The translations under genes and the position numbers were made by a program. From Rhabdothermincola_A sp041688815 (GTDB lineage Bacteria; Actinomycetota; Acidimicrobiia; Acidimicrobiales; Acidimicrobilacustridaceae), in NCBI GenBank assembly GCA_041688815.1, contig JBDNHK010000027.1, positions 1 to 64,000 of the forward strand: a DNA stretch of 64,000 nucleotides, in the 5' to 3' direction. The notes under the pieces were generated by a model that worked only from the letters and a program-made list of their open reading frames with translations, was not told where the DNA came from and did no database searches. Positions 31,019 through 39,482 of the stretch are shown here, piece by piece; position 1 is the stretch's first letter, and each line of letters starts with the position of its first letter.

Positions 31019-31723
31019 GTGCATTCCAGCCTTCTCGGCACCATCTTCGCCCTGGGCATCGATCCCGAGAAGCTCATCCAGTCGGTCGGCCTCATCGGCC
31101 TGTTCCTCGTGATCTTCGCCGAGTCGGGGATCATGATCGGCTTCTTCCTCCCCGGCGACTCGTTGCTCTTCACCGCCGGCCTGCTGACCGCGGGCCTGTC
31201 CTTCCAGGGCCGCGCCGAGCCGTTCGTGCTGGCCGGCGGGAGCGTCTGGATCGTCGCCCTCGGCTGCGCCGTCGCGGCGGTGGCCGGCGACCAGGTCGGC
31301 TACGCCTTCGGCCAGAAGGTCGGGCCCTCGTTGTTCAAGCGTCCGGAGTCACGCCTCTTCAAGCCCGAGTACGTGATGAAGGCGGAGTCGTTCTTCGAGA
31401 AGCACGGGGCCAAGGCGATCATCCTCGCCCGGTTCGTGCCCGTGGTGCGCACGTTCACCCCGATCGTCGCCGGTACCTCGAACATGCACTACCGCACCTT
31501 CGTCAGGTTCAACGTCATCGGGGGGGTCGGGTGGGCCGTGGGCTTCGTGCTCCTCGGCTACTGGCTGGGCCAGGCCTTCCCTTGGATCGGCAAGAACATC
31601 GAGCTCGCCGTGTTGGTCATCGTGTTGTTCTCGGTCGTGCCCATCGGCATCGAGGTGTGGCGCCACCGCCGTCGGGCCCCGCTCGACGCTCAGCTCGCCG
31701 AGTCGAACGACGAGAAGGATTGA
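31019..31723 (+). CDS. DedA family membrane protein
   Basis: 234 residues from a GTG. DedA/SNARE-associated proteins move lipid carriers such as undecaprenyl phosphate across the membrane. The family marks are 'FAESGIMIGFFLPGDSLLFTAGLL' (the re-entrant loop with its acidic residue and Pro-Gly-Asp) and 'FFEKHGAKAIILARFVPVVRTFTPIVAGTSNM' (the second re-entrant loop with the essential Arg residues). The last helix is 'VLVIVLFSVVPIGIEVWRHRRR', with a basic then acidic tail. Convergent with sdhB. Confidence 0.92.
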   Translation: MHSSLLGTIFALGIDPEKLIQSVGLIGLFLVIFAESGIMIGFFLPGDSLLFTAGLLTAGLSFQGRAEPFVLAGGSVWIVALGCAVAAVAGDQVGYAFGQKVGPSLFKRPESRLFKPEYVMKAESFFEKHGAKAIILARFVPVVRTFTPIVAGTSNMHYRTFVRFNVIGGVGWAVGFVLLGYWLGQAFPWIGKNIELAVLVIVLFSVVPIGIEVWRHRRRAPLDAQLAESNDEKD

Positions 31724-31752
31724 CGCGACGAACCTGACGCCGCGGGGTCACT

Positions 31753-31767
31753 GTCGGCCGTGCCGAC
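31753..31767. terminator. Hairpin between dedA and sdhB
   Basis: GTCGGC, CGT, GCCGAC is a perfect 6-bp stem with a 3-nt loop in the 56-bp convergent gap. It has no T tract and may act in both directions. Confidence 0.4.
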
Positions 31768-31779
31768 GAAGAAGGTGAC

Positions 31780-32544
31780 TCAGACCTGCTGGCCGAGCAG
31801 CTTGCGGTTCTTGAACTTGGCCTTCAGGTAGTCGCGATTCATGAGGGCGATGAAGTCGATCGGGATCTCCTTCGGGCACGCCTCTTGGCACTCGCCGTAG
31901 TTCGTGCACGAACCGAAGAACATCTCCATGGTCTCGACCATGTCCTCGGTGCGCTTCCACCGCTCGGACTGCCCTTGGGGGAGCAGGTTGAGGTGAGCCA
32001 ACTTGGCCGAGGTGAAGAGCTGCCCGGCGCTGTTGGGGCAGGCGGCCACGCAGGCCCCGCAACCGATGCAGGCCGCGGCGTCCATGGCCGTGTCGGCCGC
32101 AGGCTTGGGCACCGGGATCTCGTTGGCGTCGCGTGGGGCACCGGTGTCGGCGGTGATGTACCCGCCCGCTCTGATGATGGCGTCGAAGGCACTGCGGTCG
32201 ATCATCAGGTCGCGAACGATGGGGAAGGCAGCGGCGCGGAACGGTTCGATGGTCACGGTCTGACCGTCGTGGAACTTGCGCATGTGCAGCTGGCAGGTGG
32301 TCGTGCCCTTCTGCGGCCCGTGGGCCTGGCCGTTGATCATCAGACTGCACGTGCCGCAGATGCCTTCGCGGCAGTCGCTGTCGAAGGTGATCGGCTCCTG
32401 GCCCTCCTCGATGAGGTTCTCGTTGACCACGTCGAGCATCTCGAGGAACGACATCTCGTCCTTCACGTCGGATGCCTGGTAGGTGGCGAAGTGCCCGCTG
32501 GCGTTCGGGCCTTCCTGACGCCAGACCTTGAGGGTGAGGTTCAT
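31780..32544 (-). CDS. sdhB: Succinate dehydrogenase iron-sulfur subunit
   Basis: 254 residues from an ATG at 32544, with GGAGAG 7 nt upstream. The N-terminal ferredoxin domain has the [2Fe-2S] ligands Cys58, Cys63, Cys66 and Cys84 ('CREGICGTCSLMI'). The C-terminal domain has 'CIGCGACVAACP' (Cys159, 162, 165, 169) and 'SCTNYGECQEACP' (Cys213, 219, 223) for the [4Fe-4S] and [3Fe-4S] clusters. It passes electrons from SdhA to quinone in the membrane. Third gene of sdhCAB. Confidence 0.96.
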   Translation of the reverse strand: MNLTLKVWRQEGPNASGHFATYQASDVKDEMSFLEMLDVVNENLIEEGQEPITFDSDCREGICGTCSLMINGQAHGPQKGTTTCQLHMRKFHDGQTVTIEPFRAAAFPIVRDLMIDRSAFDAIIRAGGYITADTGAPRDANEIPVPKPAADTAMDAAACIGCGACVAACPNSAGQLFTSAKLAHLNLLPQGQSERWKRTEDMVETMEMFFGSCTNYGECQEACPKEIPIDFIALMNRDYLKAKFKNRKLLGQQV

Positions 32545-32581
32545 TGCGGTTCTCTCCAGTCGAAGGGGGGACCGGCGGGCG

Positions 32582-34513
32582 CTACTTGTAGCTGCGCTGC
32601 GCGGGCTTGACGAACTCGAACACCAGCGGCTCTTTGTGGAGTTCCTGGGGGGTGCCGGGCTCTTTCCACTCCCACGCCGACACGAACGAGAAGTTCTCGT
32701 CGTCGCGTTGGGCCTCGCCGTCCTCGGTCTGGTGCTCGACACGGAAGTGACCCCCGCACGACTCCTCGCGGGTGAGGGCGTCGCGGCACATCAGCTCTCC
32801 GAGGTCGAAGAAGTCGGCCACCCGGCCGACCTTCTCGAGGGACTGGTTGACGCCGTCGGGGGAGCCGAGCACCCGCACGTTCTTCTCGAACTCCTCGCGG
32901 AGCGCAGGGATCTCGCTGAGGGCTTTCTCGAGCCCGTTCTCGTCGCGGGCCATACCGCAGTAGTCCCACACGAGCTTGCCCAGCTCGCGGTGGTAGTAGT
33001 CGGGCGACTTCGTGCCGCCGATGGAGATCCAGCGGTGCATCTCGTTGCGCACGCCCTGTTCGGCTTCGACGAACACCGGGTCGTCGGTGGACACCGGCTT
33101 CTGGCCGAGCATGCCGGCCAGGTAATCGCCCACTGTGTACGGCGCCACGAAGTAGCCGTCGGCCAGCCCCTGCATGAGCGCGGATGCGCCGAGGCGGTTG
33201 GCACCGTGATCAGAGAAGTTGGCCTCGCCCAGCGCATAGAGCCCGGGCACGGTCGTCATGAGGTTGTAGTCGACCCACAGACCGCCCATGGTGTAGTGCG
33301 ATGCCGGGTAGATGCGCATCGGCATCTTGGCCGGGTCCTCGTCGGTGATCCGCTCGTACATGTCGAACAGGTTCCCGTAGCGCTCGAAGACGACGTCGGC
33401 GCCGAGACGCCCGATGGACTCGCTGAAATCGAGGTAGACGCCGTTCTTGAGCGGACCGACGCCCCGGCCCTCGTCGACGACCACCTTGGCCGCCCGAGAG
33501 GCGATGTCGCGGGGCGCCAGGTTGCCGAACGCCGGATAGCGGCGCTCGAGGTAGTAGTCACGGTCCTCTTCGGGGATCTGATCGGCGGGTCGGCTCTCGT
33601 CGAAGTTCTTGGGTACCCAGATGCGCCCGTCGTTACGGAGCGACTCGGACATCAACGTGAGTTTCGACTGGAACTCGTCGGACACGGGGATGCAGGTGGG
33701 GTGGATCTGCGTGTAGCAGGGGTTGGCGAACAGAGCGCCCTTCTTGTGGGCCCTCCAGATCGCCGTGGTGTTGCAGTTCATGGCGTTGGTCGACAGGTAG
33801 AAGGCGTTGCCGTACCCGCCGGTGCACAGCAGCGTGGCGTGGCCCGACCAGCTCTTCACCTCGCCGGAGGCGAGGTCGCGGGTCACGATGCCGGCACAGA
33901 CGCCGTCCTTGGTGACGACGTCGAGCAGCTCGGTCTTGGTGTGCATCTCGACCCGCCCGAGGGCCACTTGCTGCATGAGGGCCTGGTAGGCGCCCAGCAG
34001 GAGCTGCTGCCCGGTCTGGCCCCGGGCGTAGAACGTGCGACTCACCTGGGCGCCGCCGAAGGAGCGGTTGTCGAGCAGGCCGCCGTACTCGCGGGCGAAC
34101 GGCACCCCTTGAGCGACGCACTGGTCGATGATGTCGACGCTGACCTGGGCCAGCCGGTACACGTTGGATTCACGGGCCCGGAAGTCTCCGCCCTTGACGG
34201 TGTCGTAGAAGAGGCGGTAGATGCTGTCGCCGTCGTTCTTGTAGTTCTTGGCGCCGTTGATGCCGCCCTGGGCGGCGATGGAGTGCGCCCGTCGGGGCGA
34301 GTCGTGGAAGGTGAAGCACTTCACCTGGTATCCGAGCTGGGCCAGGGTGGCGGCGGCGGCCGCGCCGGCCAGGCCGGTGCCGACGACGAGCACGGTGAAC
34401 TTGCGCTTGTTGGACGGGTTCACCAACTTCATGTCGAAGCGGTGGTTGTCCCAACGGTCCTTGATGTCGCCGGACGGGGCCTTCGAGTCGAGGCTGATGG
34501 TCGCGGTGCTCAC
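32582..34513 (-). CDS. sdhA: Succinate dehydrogenase flavoprotein subunit
   Basis: 643 residues from a GTG, with AAAGGAGG just upstream. The FAD loop is 'VLVVGTGLAGAAAAATLA' (about 41-58), and His77 in 'RAHSIAAQGGIN' is the likely covalent flavin ligand. 'TQIHPTCIPVSDE' and 'HYTMGGLWVDYNL' contain active-site residues, and 'GEANFSDHGANRLGASALMQGLADG' is the C-terminal FAD contact. The length and sequence style match the SdhA of type-B complexes, as in Bacteroidota and many Actinomycetota. It lies 10 nt after sdhC and 37 nt before sdhB. Confidence 0.96.
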   Translation of the reverse strand: MSTATISLDSKAPSGDIKDRWDNHRFDMKLVNPSNKRKFTVLVVGTGLAGAAAAATLAQLGYQVKCFTFHDSPRRAHSIAAQGGINGAKNYKNDGDSIYRLFYDTVKGGDFRARESNVYRLAQVSVDIIDQCVAQGVPFAREYGGLLDNRSFGGAQVSRTFYARGQTGQQLLLGAYQALMQQVALGRVEMHTKTELLDVVTKDGVCAGIVTRDLASGEVKSWSGHATLLCTGGYGNAFYLSTNAMNCNTTAIWRAHKKGALFANPCYTQIHPTCIPVSDEFQSKLTLMSESLRNDGRIWVPKNFDESRPADQIPEEDRDYYLERRYPAFGNLAPRDIASRAAKVVVDEGRGVGPLKNGVYLDFSESIGRLGADVVFERYGNLFDMYERITDEDPAKMPMRIYPASHYTMGGLWVDYNLMTTVPGLYALGEANFSDHGANRLGASALMQGLADGYFVAPYTVGDYLAGMLGQKPVSTDDPVFVEAEQGVRNEMHRWISIGGTKSPDYYHRELGKLVWDYCGMARDENGLEKALSEIPALREEFEKNVRVLGSPDGVNQSLEKVGRVADFFDLGELMCRDALTREESCGGHFRVEHQTEDGEAQRDDENFSFVSAWEWKEPGTPQELHKEPLVFEFVKPAQRSYK

Positions 34514-34523
34514 GGGGCCTCCT

Positions 34524-35303
34524 TTACCCGACGACGCCGGTGAGAACGGCGATCGGGAACGAGATGTTGACGCCGGCAACGATGATGGCGAAGGCCAGTG
34601 CGAAGCTGCGGCGAAGGGGGTTGTGACGGGGGTTGAACTTGGCACTCACGGTGCCGAGGGTCTGGAAGATGCTCCACGACCCGTGGTACAGGTGGACACC
34701 GAGGGCGATGTTGCTGGCGATGTAGATGAGCGCCACGGGCCAGCGCTGCATGCTGAAAGCCACGTTGTCGTACACCTGCCCGAACACGAACTGGCCGCTG
34801 GCCGCCGGCGCCCGACCCCAGGTCAGGTCCATCAGGTGGAAGATCAGGAACAACAGGATGATGATGCCGGTCCAGCGCATCGAGCGATTGGCCCAGTTCA
34901 CGGCGATGTAGTCGCGCTTCGACTGGTAGCCGACGGGGCGGGCCCTGCGGTTCAACACCGTGAGGCTGTACGCCGATTGCATGTGGAGCCCGAAGGCGAC
35001 GATCAACCCCATCCGGAACAGCCACAGGGCGCCGGTCTCGGGCAGCAGCGGATAGGCGAGCATGCGGAGGAACTCGGCGTAGCTGTCGAAGCCCTCGGCC
35101 CCGAAGTACATCTTCGTGTTGCCGATCATGTGCACCAGGACGAAGCCCATGAGCATGATGCCGGTGACGGCCATCACCCACTTCTTGCCCACGGCCGACC
35201 GGTAGAGGTCGATCACTGCGAACGGGCTGCGCTTCTGGCGTCGGGCGATCGGCCGCGACGAGATGTCGGAGCTGAGTTCTGACGGTTCCTTGGTGGCGGT
35301 CAC
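34524..35303 (-). CDS. sdhC: Succinate dehydrogenase cytochrome b subunit (type B)
   Basis: 259 residues from a GTG. Five membrane helices are visible, beginning 'WVMAVTGIMLMGFVLVHMIGN' and ending 'FALAFAIIVAGVNISFPIAVL'. His residues in 'FVLVHMIG', 'AFGLHMQSAY', 'LIFHLMDL' and 'LGVHLYHGSW' fit the four axial ligands of two hemes, as in single-subunit type-B anchors. It starts inside the stop codon of a 27-codon upstream ORF (GTGA). GGAAAGG 7 nt upstream also gives it its own ribosome site. Confidence 0.93.
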   Translation of the reverse strand: MTATKEPSELSSDISSRPIARRQKRSPFAVIDLYRSAVGKKWVMAVTGIMLMGFVLVHMIGNTKMYFGAEGFDSYAEFLRMLAYPLLPETGALWLFRMGLIVAFGLHMQSAYSLTVLNRRARPVGYQSKRDYIAVNWANRSMRWTGIIILLFLIFHLMDLTWGRAPAASGQFVFGQVYDNVAFSMQRWPVALIYIASNIALGVHLYHGSWSIFQTLGTVSAKFNPRHNPLRRSFALAFAIIVAGVNISFPIAVLTGVVG

Positions 35304-35383
35304 GAGCGGGCCTTTCCAACGTGTGCCGGTGACGGAGACGGGTCGGGTCGCTCGGCGCGGGAAGACCGGTCACCTGCGAGCAT
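35300..35383 (-). CDS. 27-codon leaderless upstream ORF of sdhCAB
   Basis: ATG at 35381-35383, begins MLAGDRSSRAERP, and ends with TGA that overlaps the sdhC GTG as GTGA (35300-35303). A TAGCGT box lies 5 nt before the ATG. The peptide is basic, Ser/Pro-rich, with no membrane segment. It may serve as a coupling leader that sets sdhC translation. Not conserved to my knowledge; existence inferred from the promoter spacing and the overlap. Confidence 0.45.
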   Translation of the reverse strand: MLAGDRSSRAERPDPSPSPAHVGKARS

Positions 35384-35388
35384 GGAGA

Positions 35389-35394
35389 ACGCTA
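35389..35394 (-). promoter_or_regulatory. -10 box (TAGCGT) of sdhCAB
   Basis: Reverse strand TAGCGT, 5 nt, then the ATG of the upstream ORF at 35383, 91 nt before sdhC. Confidence 0.5.
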
Positions 35395-35472
35395 CCCAGC
35401 GTTGTCGTTCACTGGCGAACCGACGAGAGCGACGGGCGTCACCGGCCTGTGCTCTGATCGATCCGATGGCGA

Positions 35473-37779
35473 TCATGTGTCGGCCACCTGGCGTTGGTGG
35501 CGTCGTCGCGACAGGACACCGGCGGCGTCCGAGAGCTCCAGCTCGAGCACGAGGGAGTCGGCCCCCGGGGGTACGGCGAGGTGGATGGAACCCACCCTCA
35601 CCACCGCGTCGGCGCCGACCTCCCCTTGCCACGCCTGGCGTCGGATGTCCGGCCTCGGTGGGGCGGGTGGAACGACCCGGGGGCTGTCGTCGGTTTCCCA
35701 GGAAACGGTGGCGCGCACGACGAGTTCGCTTAACGGAACCCGACGATCGTTGACCACGTGGACAGCGAGGTCGTGGTGCTCTCCGACGCGCAGCACGTCG
35801 GGAGGTCGGTCGCTGATGGCGATGACGGGCGCGCAGGCCTCGATCAGCGCGGCCCAGGCCGGCTTCGGTCGGCGCTCGTGATCGAGCAGCGCCGCAGTGA
35901 TGCCCGGGGCCGGATCGGCCATCGCGAAAGCGGTGAACCCTCCGCTGGGCCGGTACTTGAGCCGGCGGAGGGTCTCGATGTGGCTCCGTACGAGCTCGGC
36001 CTGGTGGCGGTGCAGGGCGTCGGCCCAGTCGTTGGCGTTTCGATGACTGGCGGGAGAAGCGACTCGGCTCGCGGCGTCCACCTCGAGGCCGGTCCGTCGG
36101 GCGATCGCGGCCCAGTCGAGCGCCGGCCAGGCCGACGAGGTGCCGGTGGGACGGCCGGGCCTCGACGGGTCGTGGTGGGCATTTCTCTCCTGATCGGGGC
36201 GCGGGTCGAGCAGACCCGGATCCATGCCAGGGGACTGCGCTCCGAACTCGCCGACGAAGCGAGCGAGGCGAGGCCAGGCCCGCAGGAGGCGAGGGAGGCT
36301 GTCGATGGTGCCCCATCTCCATCCCGCCCACAGGTGGGTGGAGGTTCCGGAGAGCTGGGGCAGGTGGGGCCAGACCCCGGCGTGGGCCACGACCGGTCGG
36401 CTCCCATCGCTTCGGTCGAGCACGAGGGACACCGACCGGTCGAGCACGGTGCGGTTCCAGGTCGGCAGCAGGTGGGTGGCCACCACCGCCGCCCGTCGTC
36501 GCGGCCGGGCCCATCGTCGGACGACCCGGTGCGAGGCCGGATCACCGACCCATGGCTCGTGGTGGGTGCACCAGATGGCGATCGACGGGTGGTGGGCGAG
36601 TCGGTCCACCGACGCCCGGGCCAGTTGCCGGGCCGGTTCCTTGGCCCCGCGCTGCATTTCCCACTGGATCGGGAGGTCCTGCCACAGCAATATCCCCGTC
36701 CGGTCCGCGGCCTCGTAGAGCTCGGGGCGTCCCACGTGGCCGTGCACCCGTAGGAGATCGAGGCCAGCAGCAGCCGCGCGCTCCACGTCGGCCTCCACCT
36801 CGTGGCCGGAGGCCTCGGCCAACAGCAGTCGGGTGGGTCCGATCGAGAGGCCCTTCAGGAAGAGGCGCTCGTCGTTGATGCGGCACACGAAGTCGTCCAT
36901 CCGCACCTGGCGCAGGCCGGTACGCCAGGTGCGGGAGTCGCTGGGGCCGTCGTCGACGATGACGTCGACGGTGACGTCGTAGAGGGGTTGCCCACCGAGG
37001 GCCCGGGGCCACCACAGCTCGGGTGTCGGCACCGACACCGTCCACTCGACGCGGTTCTCCCCGGCGGCGAGGGGGTGTTCGCGCTCGACGACGAGAGGGG
37101 CGTCTCCCGCGATCTCGAGCATCGAGCCCTGGGCGTCGACGACCGGGCGCACCGAGGTTCGCAAGGTCACGGTGCGGGCCTCGACGGTGTCGAGAACGGC
37201 CCGAATGGCGACGGATGCCCGTCGGGTGGTCGCGTCCGGGCAACGGAGTCGGCTGTAGCGCAGTCGCACGGGCCCGGTTCGGACGATGCCGACCGGTCGC
37301 CAGACCCCACCGACGTTGTGGTGGTCGCCGGTGAGGGCCGAGCGCCCGAGTGACCCGGTGAGGTCGCGGGTGCGCCCTGGTCCCACCGGCCCGTTCGAGA
37401 CCTCCATGGCCAGCAGGTGCTCGGGACGCCGCCGGAGCAGGTCGGTCACCTCGAAGGCGTGAGCGGCCACGTAGCCCGAGGTGTCGCCGAGGTAGGTGCC
37501 GTCGAGCCACACGTCGCTGGCCGCCAGCACCCCGTCGAACACGAGGAAGGCCCGGCCGTCGGCGTCGGTGCCGCCGTCGGCCACGAAGCGGGTGCGGTAC
37601 AGGACCGGCCCGTCCTCGTCGGCCAGGGCGGCGGATGATCGCCAGTGGCCGGGGACGGTGACGGGTACCCACTCGGCGTCGTCGAGGTCGTCGTCGACGT
37701 ACTGGCGACGGAGCCGCTCGTCGGCTGCCGGAGCGGCGCGCCACGTTCCCGACAGGTCGATGTCGCGACGGTGGACCAC
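35473..37779 (-). CDS. Glycoside hydrolase family 2 protein (beta-mannosidase/galactosidase-like)
   Basis: 768 residues from a GTG. Domains in order: sugar-binding jelly roll ('DLSGTWRAAPA' to 'LLAMEVSNG', about 1-170), an immunoglobulin-like domain (about 185-290), and a TIM barrel with 'LFLKGLSIGPTRLLL' and 'LDLLRVHGHVGRPELYEAADRTGILLWQDLP'. The acid/base Glu lies in 'IAIWCTHHEPWVG' (His precedes it where Asn is usual) and the nucleophile Glu in 'ARFVGEFGAQSP'. Both catalytic Glu are present, so it is probably active on beta-glycosides. No signal peptide. Other family-2 specificities are possible. Confidence 0.85.
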   Translation of the reverse strand: MVHRRDIDLSGTWRAAPAADERLRRQYVDDDLDDAEWVPVTVPGHWRSSAALADEDGPVLYRTRFVADGGTDADGRAFLVFDGVLAASDVWLDGTYLGDTSGYVAAHAFEVTDLLRRRPEHLLAMEVSNGPVGPGRTRDLTGSLGRSALTGDHHNVGGVWRPVGIVRTGPVRLRYSRLRCPDATTRRASVAIRAVLDTVEARTVTLRTSVRPVVDAQGSMLEIAGDAPLVVEREHPLAAGENRVEWTVSVPTPELWWPRALGGQPLYDVTVDVIVDDGPSDSRTWRTGLRQVRMDDFVCRINDERLFLKGLSIGPTRLLLAEASGHEVEADVERAAAAGLDLLRVHGHVGRPELYEAADRTGILLWQDLPIQWEMQRGAKEPARQLARASVDRLAHHPSIAIWCTHHEPWVGDPASHRVVRRWARPRRRAAVVATHLLPTWNRTVLDRSVSLVLDRSDGSRPVVAHAGVWPHLPQLSGTSTHLWAGWRWGTIDSLPRLLRAWPRLARFVGEFGAQSPGMDPGLLDPRPDQERNAHHDPSRPGRPTGTSSAWPALDWAAIARRTGLEVDAASRVASPASHRNANDWADALHRHQAELVRSHIETLRRLKYRPSGGFTAFAMADPAPGITAALLDHERRPKPAWAALIEACAPVIAISDRPPDVLRVGEHHDLAVHVVNDRRVPLSELVVRATVSWETDDSPRVVPPAPPRPDIRRQAWQGEVGADAVVRVGSIHLAVPPGADSLVLELELSDAAGVLSRRRHQRQVADT

Positions 37780-37785
37780 GGAGCG

Positions 37786-37791
37786 ACCGTA
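37786..37791 (-). promoter_or_regulatory. -10 box (TACGGT) of leaderless GH2 gene
   Basis: Reverse strand TACGGT, 6 nt (CGCTCC), then the GTG at 37779. Confidence 0.6.
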
Positions 37792-37828
37792 CCCCGGCGC
37801 GACCAGACGCAGCCCCGGGCCGCGGCGG

Positions 37829-37834
37829 TAGCGT
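37829..37834 (+). promoter_or_regulatory. -10 box (TAGCGT) of moxR-like gene
   Basis: TAGCGT lies 52 nt before the ATG, giving a leader of about 46 nt with GGGGAGG as ribosome site. An in-frame GTG at 37833 overlaps the box and is unlikely. Confidence 0.45.
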
Positions 37835-37886
37835 GAGGTTTGTTCGACAACCGCAGCCGCCCGGCTCGCGAAGGGGAGGAACCACC

Positions 37887-39299
37887 ATGTCCGACTCGAC
37901 CGACCGCCCCACCACCCTCGGTGCGCTGCGGGCCTCGGGCTGGGTCAGCCGCCCGGTGAAGGAAGAGGTCCGGGGCAACGCCATCGTTCGCATCCGGGCC
38001 GGTGAGGCGCTGTTCCCCGGCGTGCTCGGGTACGAGGACACGGTGCTGCCGCAGCTGGAGAACGCGCTGCTGGCCGGTCACGACGTCATCTTCCTGGGGG
38101 AGCGGGGTCAGGCCAAGACCCGCATGATCCGTTCGCTCACCGGGTTGCTCGACGAGTGGATGCCGATCGTCGCCGGATCGGAGATCAACGACGATCCGTA
38201 CCATCCCGTGTCCCGTCACGCCCGCGACCTCGTCGGCGAGGCCGGTGACGATGCCCCGATCGACTGGGTGCACCGCGATGACCGTTTCGGCGAGAAGCTG
38301 GCCACTCCCGACACGTCCATTGCTGATCTCATCGGTGAGGTCGACCCCATCAAGGTGGCCGAGGGTCGCTATCTCTCCGACGAGCTCACGTTGCACTACG
38401 GCTTGGTGCCCCGCACCAACCGGGGGATCTTCGCCATCAACGAGCTCCCCGACCTCGCCGAGCGCATTCAGGTGGGCCTGCTCAACGTGCTCGAGGAGCG
38501 TGACGTCCAGGTCCGCGGCTACAAGGTCCGCCTGCCTCTCGACGTGTTGTTGTTCGCCTCGGCCAATCCCGAGGACTACACCAATCGCGGCCGGATCATC
38601 ACCCCGCTGAAGGACCGCTTCGGCGCCCAGATCCGCACCCACTATCCGCTCGATGTCGCCACGGAGGTCGAGATCGCCCGCCAGGAAGTGCGTCCGCTCG
38701 AGGCCGCAGGTGTGCGGGTGGTCGTGCCCGAGTACATGGCCGAGGTGGTGGCCGAGCTCAGCCAGGTGGCGCGCCAGAGCCCCCACATCAACCAGCGTTC
38801 CGGCGTGTCGGTGCGGCTCACCGTGTCGAACATGGAGACGTTGGTGGCCAACGCCGCCCGGCGCACGCTGGTGCACGGAGAGACCGACGTCGTGCCGCGT
38901 GTGTCCGACCTCGAGGCCCTGGCTTCGTCGACGGCCGGCAAGCTCGAGATCGAGACGTTGGAGGAGGGGCGCGACGAGCAGGTCGTGGAGCACCTCCTCA
39001 AGTCGGCGATCCTGTCGGTGTTCCGCGAGCACGTGGCCGTCGAGCAGCTCCGCGAGATCGTGGAGGCCTTCGACGAGGATCGCATCGTGCAGGCCGGCGA
39101 AGACGTCCTCGCCGCCGACTACGTCGACCTGCTCGTGGAGATCCCGTCGTTGCGAGCACCGGTGCTGTCGCTCACCGGCGGTGACGAGTCACCGGCCGTG
39201 GTGGCCAGTGCCGTCGAGTTCGTGCTCGAGGGCCTGCATCTCTCGAAGCGTCTGAACAAGGACGCCGTGGGCGCCCGCGCCCAGTACCGCGCCCGCTGA
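37887..39299 (+). CDS. MoxR/ChlI-like AAA+ ATPase (magnesium-chelatase subunit I family)
   Basis: 470 residues. Walker A is 'LGERGQAKTRMI' (71-78), in the variant form typical of this branch, and the Walker B region is 'RGIFAINELPDLAERIQVGLLNVLEERDVQVRGY'. Sensor 1 is 'LFASANPEDYTNRGRIITPLKDRFGAQI'. The length and style match Rv0958 of M. tuberculosis, which is next to the VWA protein Rv0959 (from memory). The VWA partner here is at 41454, 2.2 kb away. Such pairs remodel or insert metal into client proteins; true Mg chelation for chlorophyll is not suggested by anything nearby. Confidence 0.88.
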   Translation: MSDSTDRPTTLGALRASGWVSRPVKEEVRGNAIVRIRAGEALFPGVLGYEDTVLPQLENALLAGHDVIFLGERGQAKTRMIRSLTGLLDEWMPIVAGSEINDDPYHPVSRHARDLVGEAGDDAPIDWVHRDDRFGEKLATPDTSIADLIGEVDPIKVAEGRYLSDELTLHYGLVPRTNRGIFAINELPDLAERIQVGLLNVLEERDVQVRGYKVRLPLDVLLFASANPEDYTNRGRIITPLKDRFGAQIRTHYPLDVATEVEIARQEVRPLEAAGVRVVVPEYMAEVVAELSQVARQSPHINQRSGVSVRLTVSNMETLVANAARRTLVHGETDVVPRVSDLEALASSTAGKLEIETLEEGRDEQVVEHLLKSAILSVFREHVAVEQLREIVEAFDEDRIVQAGEDVLAADYVDLLVEIPSLRAPVLSLTGGDESPAVVASAVEFVLEGLHLSKRLNKDAVGARAQYRAR

Positions 39300-39338
39300 G
39301 TTGCTGGCGGCGCGGCGGCGCTGCTACCCCGCCGACCA

Positions 39339-39463
39339 CCCCGCCCAACCTGTCTACGAAGACCCACCTATGGGCCAGTGTTCGTAGACAGGTTCGCCAT
39401 CATCCCGAACCTGTCTAATTCGGTCGCCCTATTGAGCAGTGTTCGTAGACAGGTTGGGCGGGG
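39339..39463. repeat. 125-bp palindromic element with 22-bp perfect terminal inverted repeats
   Basis: The arms at 39339-39360 and 39442-39463 are exact reverse complements over 22 bp. Inside, AACCTGTCTACGAA (39347-39360) pairs with TTCGTAGACAGGTT (39381-39394), and AACCTGTCTA (39408-39417) pairs with TAGACAGGTT (39446-39455). So there are two tandem hairpins with a period of about 61 nt. A 19-bp direct repeat occurs at 39376-39394 and 39437-39455. It fills the convergent gap between the ATPase gene and rpiA. No ORF and no clear target duplication. It may be a MITE-like or REP-like element, or a bidirectional terminator. Confidence 0.8.
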
Positions 39464-39482
39464 GAGAGGTCTGTGTCGGTGG

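Noticed and set aside
39344..39459. GCCCAAC and GTTGGGC at the borders of the repeat element fit the RYYYAAC/GTTRRRY ends of an integron attC site.
   Set aside because: attC sites have imperfect arms with extrahelical bases that set polarity; here the arms are perfect. The flanks are housekeeping genes and no integrase or cassette array is near.
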